Positions 8,919 to 16,702 of a stretch of DNA of 64,000 nt are shown piece by piece. Under the pieces are notes generated by a model that saw only the letters and a program-made list of their open reading frames with translations, searched no databases and was not told where the DNA came from. The position numbers and the translations under genes were made by a program. The stretch is from Candidatus Limnocylindrales bacterium (lineage in GTDB: Bacteria > Moduliflexota > Moduliflexia > Moduliflexales > JAUQPW01). How positions within the stretch are numbered: position 1 is the first letter of the stretch; each line of letters opens with the position of its first letter. Location: the NCBI GenBank assembly GCA_035559535.1, contig DATMBG010000058.1, positions 186,001-250,000 on the forward strand, given 5' to 3'.

Positions 8919-10445
8919 TTAGGAGGAAGTTTGGATAAATGAAACCGCCACTCGGAAGCCGTTACCGGCATGCCGTACGTCTGGTTGGTAGCGGTCCCGG
9001 CATGCGGAACGGCAATACCAGGCGTAACTATTCCAGGAGCCTCCCCGTAATACCCGGTAGGCGTTATTTCCCTCTGATTCCCAAATCTGCTTATCTGACG
9101 GTGCGTTCTGATAGTTTTCATGCCAGGGGTCTGCACACCATTCCCAGACGTTACCATGCATATCATAGAGTCCGAAGGCGTTTGCTATCCCAAAACTTCC
9201 CACAGGGGTGGTCTCCTTACGGTATTCCCCGAGGGGTCCTTCTCCATAAGGCTCCTGACCGTTATAGTTGGCCAGATCCGTTGTAAGGGTATAACCCACA
9301 TGGAACGGCGTCATGGTTCCGGCCCTACAGGTGTATTCCCACTCGGCTTCGCTGGGTAAGCGATAGGCTCGCCCCGTTTTAAGGGATAATCGGGCACAAA
9401 ACTCCTGGCAATCATACCATGATACCTGTTCCACAGGTCGATCTGCACCCCGGAATCTGGACGGTTCAGGATCCAGGGACCGGTTAACGGGGGGTAGGGC
9501 GGCTATGGCTTGCCATTGTGCCTGGGTAACTGTAAACTTTCCTATAAAAAATGGCGTCACCCTCACCAGATGTTGGGGACCTTCTTCACCCAATCGCCCC
9601 GGCTCTTTATTCGGTGACCCCATCCAAAATGTTCCCTCCGGAATGGCAACCATTTCCAGGGTTATTCCATTCCCCAAATCCTCCAGGAAAAAGTACCCCT
9701 GACCCCTACGATAGCCTTTAGCCTTTCCCCTCGGGTCTACGGTCAGGGTATCAAACTCGAAGGGATAAAGTTGAGGAAAACCGGATTCAGAAGGAGGAGT
9801 AGATAAAAGTGTGGGAGTATGGGTGTGTGGGGATATGGGCGTGTGGGTGTGAAGGCGTAAGGAAGGTTTCTCTTCTCCTCCCCTACCCTTATACCTTCCT
9901 ACTCCCATACCGGTTTTTCCACGTTTTTTAGTCTCAACCGGAGGTTCTACCCAGGTTCGAGGATCTCGACGGCTTTCTTCAAAGGATCTGCCGGCTTCGA
10001 TACTTTTCAAAATATCCTGAAACTCGAAGTAAATCTCACCGGTGTCATAATTTAGTTTTAGTTCGATATTCTCCGGATCTTCGGCGGCTAACTCTCGGAG
10101 TAGTTTCAGGGCTTTTTGGGAGTTATAGCCCAGGGTGGTGACCAGATCGAAAGGTTTTATCCTTCCGCCATTTCGAAGGGCAATCCTTCGTACAGTATCT
10201 TGTAGGAGTTTTTTCATGAACTTAGCCTTCCGTAGGCAAACTCTCCTCAAGAGGCCAATCCCGATGAGCAAAGGTATCATAGCCAGTCCGATGTAGGCAA
10301 TAATCCCCGACACCTGTAGGCCCCAATGGGCCCAGATACTTAAAAAAATAAAGGTGTTTAAAGAGCCCAGGATAAGGGCGGCAGTACCCACAGTAAAATC
10401 AAAATTAATGCCAAATCTTTCCGATATTTTTTCTGGATTCTTCAT
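8919..10445 (-). CDS. Membrane-anchored SUMF1/FGE-fold protein with winged-helix-like N-terminal region
   Basis: About 508 residues. Two transmembrane segments (about 18-38 and 45-66) are followed by a winged-helix-like stretch (about 85-160, with GGRIKPFDLVTTLGYNSQKA and ending YFEFQDI), a low-complexity linker, and a C-terminal SUMF1/EgtB/PvdO domain from about 255 (MVAIPEGTFWMGS, RLPSEAEWEYTCRAG, DMHGNVWEWC, LRGGSW). The segment after GGSW reads NSYAWYCRSACRDR, so only one of the two closely spaced copper-binding cysteines of true formylglycine-generating enzymes seems present; a binding rather than oxidase role is likelier. The linker (about 180-218, SPHTHTPTLLST) is encoded by a dispersed repeat. 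I use ATG 10445; a GTG at 10490 would overlap the upstream gene. Neither has a clear ribosome site. Confidence 0.8.
   Translation of the reverse strand: MKNPEKISERFGINFDFTVGTAALILGSLNTFIFLSIWAHWGLQVSGIIAYIGLAMIPLLIGIGLLRRVCLRKAKFMKKLLQDTVRRIALRNGGRIKPFDLVTTLGYNSQKALKLLRELAAEDPENIELKLNYDTGEIYFEFQDILKSIEAGRSFEESRRDPRTWVEPPVETKKRGKTGMGVGRYKGRGGEEKPSLRLHTHTPISPHTHTPTLLSTPPSESGFPQLYPFEFDTLTVDPRGKAKGYRRGQGYFFLEDLGNGITLEMVAIPEGTFWMGSPNKEPGRLGEEGPQHLVRVTPFFIGKFTVTQAQWQAIAALPPVNRSLDPEPSRFRGADRPVEQVSWYDCQEFCARLSLKTGRAYRLPSEAEWEYTCRAGTMTPFHVGYTLTTDLANYNGQEPYGEGPLGEYRKETTPVGSFGIANAFGLYDMHGNVWEWCADPWHENYQNAPSDKQIWESEGNNAYRVLRGGSWNSYAWYCRSACRDRYQPDVRHAGNGFRVAVSFIQTSS
9790..9905. repeat. GTGTGGG/GTATGGG low-complexity repeat inside a coding region
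   Basis: Imperfect reiterations of GTGGGAGTATGGGTGTG and GGGATATGGGCGTGTGGG, followed by the opposite-sense TACCCTTATACC and TACTCCCATACC. The same pattern occurs as intergenic elements at 34547-34640 and 54438-54618. Here it lies in frame in the linker of the SUMF1-like protein. Confidence 0.7.
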
Positions 10446-10461
10446 TCTATCTAATCGATAT

Positions 10462-11193
10462 TTAGTCCTGTTTACTCGTACTTCCCCCACGTGTGCCCCG
10501 GATGGCCTCTATGAGAGCTCCCCCAATAGCTCCGACCACCGAGAGTTGAAACGCTCCACCCATAGCTCCCTGGATAGCTCCGATAATGGCCGAAAGGATG
10601 GACAGGAAAATTGCAAAAGGGAGGGTCCAGGTTATTCCATAGCGGGCTCCGGTCACTGCGCCACCGATGGCCCCGGTCATCGCCCCTCCTAGGAGGCCAA
10701 CAATAGCCCCAAAGATAGCCAGGTGGAAGGCTCCGAGGAAAATAGCTTTACCGGTTGTTCCCAGAATCATCACCGTATTCAATACCTGGTTAATTACCTG
10801 GGAGCTTCTGGCTACTTCCTCCCTTCCCCCCGGGGACGGGGGGAATTCCCCCGCGAGCGGGGGAAGAGGGGGTTGAGCAGGTTGAGGATTCATTCCCAAT
10901 GCCAGGGCCCACGATTCTACTGCCCAGTAAGCTGCATCCTTGGATAATGCAAGATTATCCTGGAGTCGCTTTGTGAGCCGGGTTAAAAGAATCTCAGCAG
11001 GTATATCCTCCTGCGATGTGAGGAGATCAGCTATAGCTCCTTCCCTGAGGGCACTGATCAGTACAAAAATCTCGCGTTTGTACTCTCCACAAGAGTCCCG
11101 GAGCAAAGCCTCGCAACGCGCCGGATCTTCACATATCGAGCGCCCGTACTGGATAAGGATTTCTCGTAATTTTTGACGAGGTAAGTTATCCAT
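10462..11193 (-). CDS. Unnamed N-terminal module plus glycine-zipper membrane domain
   Basis: A 243-residue protein I cannot name. Residues 1-98 are a helical module (PRQKLREIL, CEALLRD, KREIFVLISALREG, RLTKRLQDNLAL, WAVESWALALG) shared with the next gene upstream, the beta-helix protein. A proline-rich linker (about 104-122, PLPPLAGEFPPSPGG) is encoded by a GC-rich dispersed repeat. The C-terminal 110 residues are hydrophobic with many GxxxG and GAxxG steps (AIFGAIVGLLGGAMTGAIGG and a second such block), typical of glycine-zipper membrane segments. I chose ATG 11193 because it makes the N-terminus collinear with its paralogue; a GTG at 11217 would overlap the upstream stop. The close spacing of the three genes suggests one operon. 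Confidence 0.75.
   Translation of the reverse strand: MDNLPRQKLREILIQYGRSICEDPARCEALLRDSCGEYKREIFVLISALREGAIADLLTSQEDIPAEILLTRLTKRLQDNLALSKDAAYWAVESWALALGMNPQPAQPPLPPLAGEFPPSPGGREEVARSSQVINQVLNTVMILGTTGKAIFLGAFHLAIFGAIVGLLGGAMTGAIGGAVTGARYGITWTLPFAIFLSILSAIIGAIQGAMGGAFQLSVVGAIGGALIEAIRGTRGGSTSKQD
10826..10880. repeat. GC-rich palindromic repeat inside a coding region
   Basis: CCTTCCCCCCGGGGACGGGG, then GGAATTCCCCCGCGAGCGGG, then GGAAGAGGGGG. It closely resembles the intergenic element at 13281-13335. It encodes the linker between the two domains of the preceding protein. Confidence 0.65.
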
Positions 11194-11201
11194 GGGTTTA
11201 T

Positions 11202-13100
11202 TTAATTGATTTTGCACCGTCGGATAATCGGATGACTTCCCTGGACGATTTTTACTTCTAGGTGAGCATTATTAAATAACTCACACTCCTCCACGATTCC
11301 CTGTCCTTTGTTAAGGATCCAAAGTCCCCCTGACTTTCCATGATGAATCTTGCATTGTCGGATAACAGGGGCACTATTTTCCTGGATTCCTATTCCTACC
11401 CTGGCATTGCCGGAAATTTCACACAACTCCACCCTTCCCCGACTGTTCCCGGTAATCCAGATGCCTCCAGAGCCACCATCGTGGATTTTACATCGCCGGA
11501 TAACCGGATCACTTCTCAGACCGATTCCTATTCCCACCCCGGCATTACCGAAAATATCACAGGATTCGATCATGCCCCAACTGTTTTTAATAATCCAGAT
11601 ACCATCTGATTTTCCATGGTAAACCTGGCACCGTCGGATAAGGGGGGAACTTCCTTGCTGAACCAGGATAGCCACCCCGGCATTACCAAATATCTTACAA
11701 TCTTCGATGATTCCCTCTGCCTTTTCACCGATCAAGATACCCAAGAGCTTCCCGTTATAAATCTGGCATTTACGAATATCGGGATTACTTCCCCGCTTGA
11801 TTTCGATCCCGGTCCTTGTATTACCGAATATCTTACAATCTTCCAGCGTTCCAGATCCGTTTTCAATAAAAGAGATACCTGTAGATTTTCCGTCCCGGAT
11901 CTGACATCGTCGAATGAGAGGATGACTCCCACGGGCAATGATTATTCCTGTAGATCCATTACCGAAGATATCTGAATCCTCGATGATACCTGTACTCCTT
12001 TCATGGATATAAATCCCGACCTCTTCTCCGTGATGGATTTGGCATTGTCGGACGACGGGATTACCTCCTTGTGTGATGAGTATTCCTGCTTTGACGTTAT
12101 TGAAAATTCGGCAGGACTCTACAATTCCCCGTCCATTTTCGGAGATGGCAATACCCACATGCCTCCCATGTCGGATTTGACACCGTCGGAGGGTCGGATT
12201 ACTATCCTGCCGGATAGCCACTCCAACCTGGATATTACTGAAGATATCACAATCTTCCAGGGTCCCTTGACCCTTTTCGTAGATATGGACACCCCCTTGT
12301 TTACCATCATGGATTTGACATCGGCGTAAGATCGGATTGGCAGTAGGTCCATGGATGGCCACACAGAACAGCGAATCCGAAGTGATATCACAATCTTCTA
12401 ACACTAACTGGCCCTGCGGGATATCCACTGCAGCGTATTTCTTATCCGGTAAGGTAGTACGACCTCGCAAGGTTAGACCCCGTACCAGGGCATAATCCGT
12501 TTCCATGCGAATACAATTTCCATCTGTGTTTTCAACAATAATCTCTGTAACCGGCCCATCGCCGATAACTTGTAAGGATTTATCGATTATAAGGCTTTCT
12601 TTATACAGGCCCGGTCGCACAAGGATACGAGCTCCGGGTTGTGCCCTTTTAAGGGCTTCACCTAAGGTCTTACTGTGTCCGAGACCTTGGGGGGAAACAA
12701 TAAACGTCGGTACCGAAGGAATTTCAGCAGGCAAAAAAGAGGTGGAAGTTTTCTCTCTTTCTTTTACCTCTCGCTTTGTTCCCTCTTCTTTTTTAAGTAC
12801 CCCCAGTGCCAAGGCCCAGGATTCTACTCCCCACCTTGCAGCCTCTTCGGGAAGATTAAGGTGTTTTTGCAATCGTCTGGTAAGCTCTTCCATCCGTGCT
12901 TCCAGTAACAATCCGTCCTGTAAGGTGAGTAGATCGATCGGCACCCGGGCCTGGAGAGCGCGGATCAAGATAAAAATCTCCCGTTTATGTTGATTCCCAA
13001 GGTCTCGTAGCAGGGTAATCCAGGATCGGGGATTATGGCATACAGAAGGACCGTATTGGGCAATAATTTCACGGAGTTTTTGACGGGGTGCGTCGTTCAA
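11202..13100 (-). CDS. Unnamed N-terminal module plus right-handed parallel beta-helix
   Basis: A 632-residue protein. Residues 1-97 repeat the module of the downstream neighbour (PRQKLREIIAQYG, LLRDL, KREIFILIRALQ, LTRRLQKHLNL, WGVESWALALG). After a charged linker, a segment near 145-185 (TIVSPQG-like, with LKRAQPGARILVRPGLYKES) opens a NosD/pectate-lyase-type beta-helix. This is followed by about nine units of roughly 46 residues, each with two rungs of the form C-x-I-x-x-G-x-x-x-G-I-x-I and G-x-x-E-x-C-x-I-F-x-N. The protein stops exactly after a rung (RRCKIN) with no cap. Such folds often bind or cleave polysaccharides, but no catalytic site is evident. No signal peptide is seen, so it is probably cytosolic. 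The start is TTG at 13100, chosen because it aligns with the paralogue; GGAGG lies rather far upstream. Confidence 0.8.
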   Translation of the reverse strand: MNDAPRQKLREIIAQYGPSVCHNPRSWITLLRDLGNQHKREIFILIRALQARVPIDLLTLQDGLLLEARMEELTRRLQKHLNLPEEAARWGVESWALALGVLKKEEGTKREVKEREKTSTSFLPAEIPSVPTFIVSPQGLGHSKTLGEALKRAQPGARILVRPGLYKESLIIDKSLQVIGDGPVTEIIVENTDGNCIRMETDYALVRGLTLRGRTTLPDKKYAAVDIPQGQLVLEDCDITSDSLFCVAIHGPTANPILRRCQIHDGKQGGVHIYEKGQGTLEDCDIFSNIQVGVAIRQDSNPTLRRCQIRHGRHVGIAISENGRGIVESCRIFNNVKAGILITQGGNPVVRQCQIHHGEEVGIYIHERSTGIIEDSDIFGNGSTGIIIARGSHPLIRRCQIRDGKSTGISFIENGSGTLEDCKIFGNTRTGIEIKRGSNPDIRKCQIYNGKLLGILIGEKAEGIIEDCKIFGNAGVAILVQQGSSPLIRRCQVYHGKSDGIWIIKNSWGMIESCDIFGNAGVGIGIGLRSDPVIRRCKIHDGGSGGIWITGNSRGRVELCEISGNARVGIGIQENSAPVIRQCKIHHGKSGGLWILNKGQGIVEECELFNNAHLEVKIVQGSHPIIRRCKIN

Positions 13101-13224
13101 GCATGATGAAGGCCACCTCCGTCTCGCCTCCCAACCTCCCCTTCAACTTTTTTCCCTTTTAGAGATAAAAGGATTTGAGTAAATTACCTTTTCCCGTCGA
13201 CGGGGGCTTTTAGGAATAGGTTTT

Positions 13225-13540
13225 TTCTCACCCAACCCCCTCACTTCCCTAGGCGCCAGGTTAGGGTGCCCGCACCGGTCCCTCCCCCCCTGCCCGCGGG
13301 GGAATCCCCCCGTTCACGGGGGGAGAGGGGAGAGAGGGAACTTCGCTTCAAAGTTCCTTCCCCTGCCGGACGGAGGAAGGTCAGGAAGGGAGCCCTCATA
13401 GGGGTATCTTTTTATTCCCCTAATCCCCTGACCCCCTTCCCGATGCGGGAAGGGAAGTCGGAGGGTCAGGTTCAAACAACCTGACCCTGAAGGGTCAACG
13501 GGGAGGGGACCGAGGGGTAAAGGGAGTGAGGCGAGTCGAT
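13225..13540. repeat. Cluster of GC-rich palindromic repeats
   Basis: Upstream of the beta-helix gene there is no gene but a run of nested inverted repeats: CCTCCCCCCCTGCCCGCGGG with GGAATCCCCCCGTTCACGGG; GGAACTTCGCTTCAAAGTTCC, the same core as in the 21.9 kb palindrome; CCCTTCCCGATGCGGGAAGGG; and GTCAGGTTCAAACAACCTGAC. These are typical of the intergenic repeats in this window. Confidence 0.7.
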
Positions 13541-13601
13541 CGGCCCTGGTATTATTCTTTATTCTTGCTCCAAATCAGCCACCGGCTGAACATTACACAC
13601 T

Positions 13602-13817
13602 TCAACTCCCACCAAATCCAATGGTTACTTTTCCATTTTCCACAATAACAGGGACATCTCGCCGCCCCTTCGAGTACTCTAGCATGCGCTTCAAATCGTC
13701 TTTGCTTCTATAAACATTGATGTATTCAAATGGAATACCTCTCCTGGCATAATCCTGCCGGGCATCTGAAGTATAGGGTCACGTGTCTTTACCAAAGATT
13801 AAAACTTTTTCGGACAT
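13602..13817 (-). CDS. Glutaredoxin-like selenoprotein (in-frame UGA = Sec)
   Basis: A 71-codon gene hidden by an internal TGA. From ATG 13817 it reads MSEKVLIFGKDT, then TGA as codon 13, then PYTSDARQDYARRGIPFEY, continuing to a DVPVIVENGKVTIGFGG ending and a final TGA. This is the glutaredoxin/thioredoxin-fold layout: beta strand, redox motif U-P-Y-T where glutaredoxins have C-P-Y-C, a helix, then cis-proline in D-V-P-V and a glycine-rich end. A hairpin with a GG-containing loop sits 23 bases after the UGA, as required of bacterial SECIS elements. From memory it resembles families annotated as UXX-star (seleno)proteins. It probably catalyses a selenol-based redox step on an unknown partner. 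It follows the mandelate-racemase-like gene by about 70 bases. selABCD are not in the window. Confidence 0.85.
13743..13781 (-). promoter_or_regulatory. SECIS-like hairpin following the UGA codon
   Basis: Reading the minus strand from the UGA (13781-13779), the arms CCGGCA and TGCC-A-GG pair with one bulged A around a six-base loop, GGATTA. The loop begins 23 bases after the UGA and starts with GG. These match the known geometry of bacterial SECIS elements bound by SelB. The hairpin is inside the coding sequence, as expected for bacteria. Confidence 0.7.
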
Positions 13818-13887
13818 ACCCCAGGGAGTCCAAAGTCCAGAGTTTAGAGTCCTATTAACCCAGGACTTTAAACTTCGGGCCTTGAAC

Positions 13888-15054
13888 TTATTTTATTTCA
13901 AATCGTTGAACGGCTTCTTCATTGAGATCAATTCCAAGCCCGGGCTTCTGAGGTACTTCCAGGAAGCCCTGGACCGGTTGAAGGGGCTCGATTAAGAGAT
14001 CATCAAAATTTACAATATCTGACTCTCTTAAGAAATATTCTACGGTTAAACTATTTGAAGTAGCCGCAACCAGATGAACGTGGATATCCCAAAAATAATG
14101 AGGAGCTACAGGAATATCCCAGCCACCGGCCATATGGGCTACCTTCATCCATTCTGTGATTCCTCCGACAACCGTTACATCCGGCTGTAAGATGTCGGCG
14201 GCTTTTCTCTCGATGAGATCCCGGAACCCCCATCGGGTTCCTTCAATCTCTCCGGTTGCTATAGGAGTTTCCAGGGCAGCTTTAATCTCGGCACTTGCCT
14301 GGATATTATCCGGCATTACCGGTTCTTCAATCCATTGAATGTTATACGCTTCAAATAGACGACCGGCTTTAATGGCCGTTTTAGCATCGGGATAGGCATT
14401 GTTGGCATCTAACATTAGAGAGATATCCTCGCCAATGGCTTCACGAACACGCCGAACCCGCTCTACCTCTTCCTTTAAGGATAGTCGTCCCACCTTTATC
14501 TTTACGGCCTTAAATCCCTTCTCCACATAACCGGCTATTTCATCGGCCAGGTCCAGGGGTGTTTTTCCCTCCCGATAATATCCTCCACTGGCATAGGCCG
14601 GAACTTTATCCCGATATCCTCCCAACAACTTATAAATCGGTTTCTGAACCGCTTTCCCCATGATATCCCAAAGGGCGATATCGATACAGCTAATTCCCCG
14701 GATTATGGCCCCCCGACGTCCTGGAAGAAGGGTATTATAAAACATCTTATGCCAGATGCGTTCCACATCAAAAGGATCTTCACCGATGACCAGATCCTTT
14801 AAAATCGACAAAACCCCTTCTTTTACCAGGCGTCCACCGAAGGAATAACCTATGCCGGTAATTCCTTCATCGGTGATAACCCTGACGATGGTATACTCCC
14901 GCGCTGTAATAACCTTCGTAGAAAAGGCAGTAGGTTGTCTCAACGGGATTCTAACAACCTGGCATTGAATGTCTCTAATTTTAATAGTTGTCCCTCCTAT
15001 GGAGTTTGTCCAAGTATAATTTCGTAGAGAATGATCTTTAAAAAAATACTCCAC
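13888..15054 (-). CDS. Mandelate racemase-type enolase-superfamily enzyme
   Basis: Up to 388 residues. The enolase-superfamily barrel residues are present: KIK (Lys185, Lys187), metal ligands Asp216 (MLDANNAY), Glu243 (WIEEP) and Glu269 (ATGE), and the general base His319 in APHYFWDIHVH. The K-x-K plus histidine arrangement places it in the mandelate racemase subgroup, whose members abstract a proton alpha to a carboxylate (racemases, sugar-acid dehydratases). The substrate is not predictable. The extent given uses GTG 15054, which has a weak AAGGA. An AGGAGG at 14998-14993 lies 7 bases before an in-frame ATT (14985), exactly where family N-termini (IKIRDIQ) begin, so the true start may be ATT. 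It is divergent from the BMP-type transporter, 26 bases away, suggesting a shared control region and substrate. Confidence 0.88.
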   Translation of the reverse strand: MEYFFKDHSLRNYTWTNSIGGTTIKIRDIQCQVVRIPLRQPTAFSTKVITAREYTIVRVITDEGITGIGYSFGGRLVKEGVLSILKDLVIGEDPFDVERIWHKMFYNTLLPGRRGAIIRGISCIDIALWDIMGKAVQKPIYKLLGGYRDKVPAYASGGYYREGKTPLDLADEIAGYVEKGFKAVKIKVGRLSLKEEVERVRRVREAIGEDISLMLDANNAYPDAKTAIKAGRLFEAYNIQWIEEPVMPDNIQASAEIKAALETPIATGEIEGTRWGFRDLIERKAADILQPDVTVVGGITEWMKVAHMAGGWDIPVAPHYFWDIHVHLVAATSNSLTVEYFLRESDIVNFDDLLIEPLQPVQGFLEVPQKPGLGIDLNEEAVQRFEIK

Positions 15055-15080
15055 CTTTTCCTTGACGAGATGAGGAAGCG

Positions 15081-16607
15081 GTGGTAGCCGTAAAAGTAAA
15101 TATGCCGATCACTTTAGTAGAAATGAGGAATATTGTCAAGTATTTCCCTGGAGTTCTGGCTAATGATCATATTAATTTTACAGCCTGGAAAGGGGAAATT
15201 CATGGGTTGTTGGGCGAAAATGGTGCGGGCAAAACCACTTTGATGAATATCCTTTACGGCCTTTATCAACCTGATCAGGGAGAGATTTACTTTGAGGGAA
15301 AAAGGGTGGTTATCCAGGCCCCTCAGGATGCTATTCGGTTGGGGATTGGGATGGTTCATCAGCATTTTATGTTAATCCCACGTCTGACGGTCGCCGAGAA
15401 TATTGTTTTGGGACTCAAGTCTCCCCGAGAACCTTTTTTAGCCATCCGAGAAGCAGAAGATCGTATTCAGCAGCTTTCTGAAGAATACGGCCTCAAAGTA
15501 AATCCCCGGGCACGGATTTGGGAACTCTCAGTAGGGGAAGAACAGAGGGTTGAAATCCTGAAAGCTTTATATCGAAACACTAAACTCCTTATCTTAGATG
15601 AACCCACCGCGGTCTTGACTCCTCAGGAAGTAGATCGATTATTTGAGGCTTTGAGTTATATCCGGAAAAAGGGATGTACCATCATTTTCATCAGCCATAA
15701 GCTCAAAGAGGTTAAAGAAATTACAGACCGGGTCACGGTTCTTCGTAATGGAAAAGTTGTTGCAACTTTTGCAACGACAGAAGTTACCGAGGGCCAATTA
15801 GCTAAACTGATGGTGGGTCGCGATATTCTGCTGCAGGTATTTAACCCTCCGGTAGAAAAGGGAAAGCGTGTCCTTGAAGTTCAGGATCTTTCTGTATACA
15901 ATGATAAGGGCCTGGAGGCCGTAAAAAAAGTTTCTTTTTCTATTCATGAAGGGGAAATATTGGGTCTTGCCGGAGTTTCTGGAAATGGTCAGAACGAATT
16001 GGTTGAAGCCCTGGTCGGGTTACGAAAAGTCGAAAAAGGAAAGGTCTGGATCTATGAAAAGGATATAACCCATCTCTCACCCCGGAAAATCCTGGAACAA
16101 GGGGTAGGATATATTCCCGAAGATCGCTTAAAGGTGGGAATTGCAGTAAGTTTATCCGTGGCTGAGAATCTGATTCTCCGACAATACCGTCACCCGGAAT
16201 TTTCCAGGGGAGGCTTTTTCCGTTCCGAAAAAATTAACTCCTATGCTAAAAGTTTGGTCGATCGGTTTAATATTAAAACACCTTCTCTGGATACTCCTGC
16301 CGGTAAGCTTTCCGGTGGAAATTTACAAAAACTCATTCTGGCCCGAGAGATTTCTCAAGAACCTCGCCTCCTCATTGCCGTTCAACCTACCCGCGGATTA
16401 GACGTGGGAGCTACCGAATATATCCAGACCCGACTTTTGGAACAAAAACAAAGGGGAACGGCCATTTTGCTGGTTTCAGAAGATTTAGAAGAAATATTTG
16501 CCTTAAGTGATCGGATCGCAGTGATATACGAAGGCCAGATTGCCGGTATTGTTCCAACCCGGGAAGCAGACCGGGAGCAAATTGGGTTGATGATGGCCGG
16601 AGGATAG
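15081..16607 (+). CDS. BMP-type ABC transporter, duplicated ATP-binding subunit
   Basis: A 508-residue ABC ATPase with two nucleotide-binding domains. The first has Walker A GENGAGKTT, signature LSVGEEQRVEIL and Walker B LLILDEPTAVLT. The second has a degenerate Walker A, GVSGNGQNELVE, and LSGGNLQKLILAR. This arrangement, as in RbsA/YufO, belongs to sugar and nucleoside importers. With the two downstream permeases and the BMP-family binding protein it forms a complete uptake system, most often for nucleosides in this family, though other ligands occur. The GTG at 15081 has GAGGA at good spacing; the ATG at 15102 has none. Confidence 0.92.
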   Translation: MVAVKVNMPITLVEMRNIVKYFPGVLANDHINFTAWKGEIHGLLGENGAGKTTLMNILYGLYQPDQGEIYFEGKRVVIQAPQDAIRLGIGMVHQHFMLIPRLTVAENIVLGLKSPREPFLAIREAEDRIQQLSEEYGLKVNPRARIWELSVGEEQRVEILKALYRNTKLLILDEPTAVLTPQEVDRLFEALSYIRKKGCTIIFISHKLKEVKEITDRVTVLRNGKVVATFATTEVTEGQLAKLMVGRDILLQVFNPPVEKGKRVLEVQDLSVYNDKGLEAVKKVSFSIHEGEILGLAGVSGNGQNELVEALVGLRKVEKGKVWIYEKDITHLSPRKILEQGVGYIPEDRLKVGIAVSLSVAENLILRQYRHPEFSRGGFFRSEKINSYAKSLVDRFNIKTPSLDTPAGKLSGGNLQKLILAREISQEPRLLIAVQPTRGLDVGATEYIQTRLLEQKQRGTAILLVSEDLEEIFALSDRIAVIYEGQIAGIVPTREADREQIGLMMAGG

Positions 16608-16702
16608 CCGGTTATCTGTTGTTCTTTGTTCGCTATTGATACCCGATGGCAAAATTTCACGGGTGTTCCTCAGGTAGGGACAACCCCATAGGCAGTAAGC
16701 TA

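Noticed and set aside
11340-12329. Several plus-strand frames of 90-120 residues inside the beta-helix gene
   Set aside because: They are antisense shadows of the repetitive coding sequence.
11340-12400. Regular DNA periodicity resembling a CRISPR or satellite array
   Set aside because: The period is about 138 bases and corresponds exactly to beta-helix rungs in an open coding frame on the minus strand. There are no conserved repeats with unique spacers.
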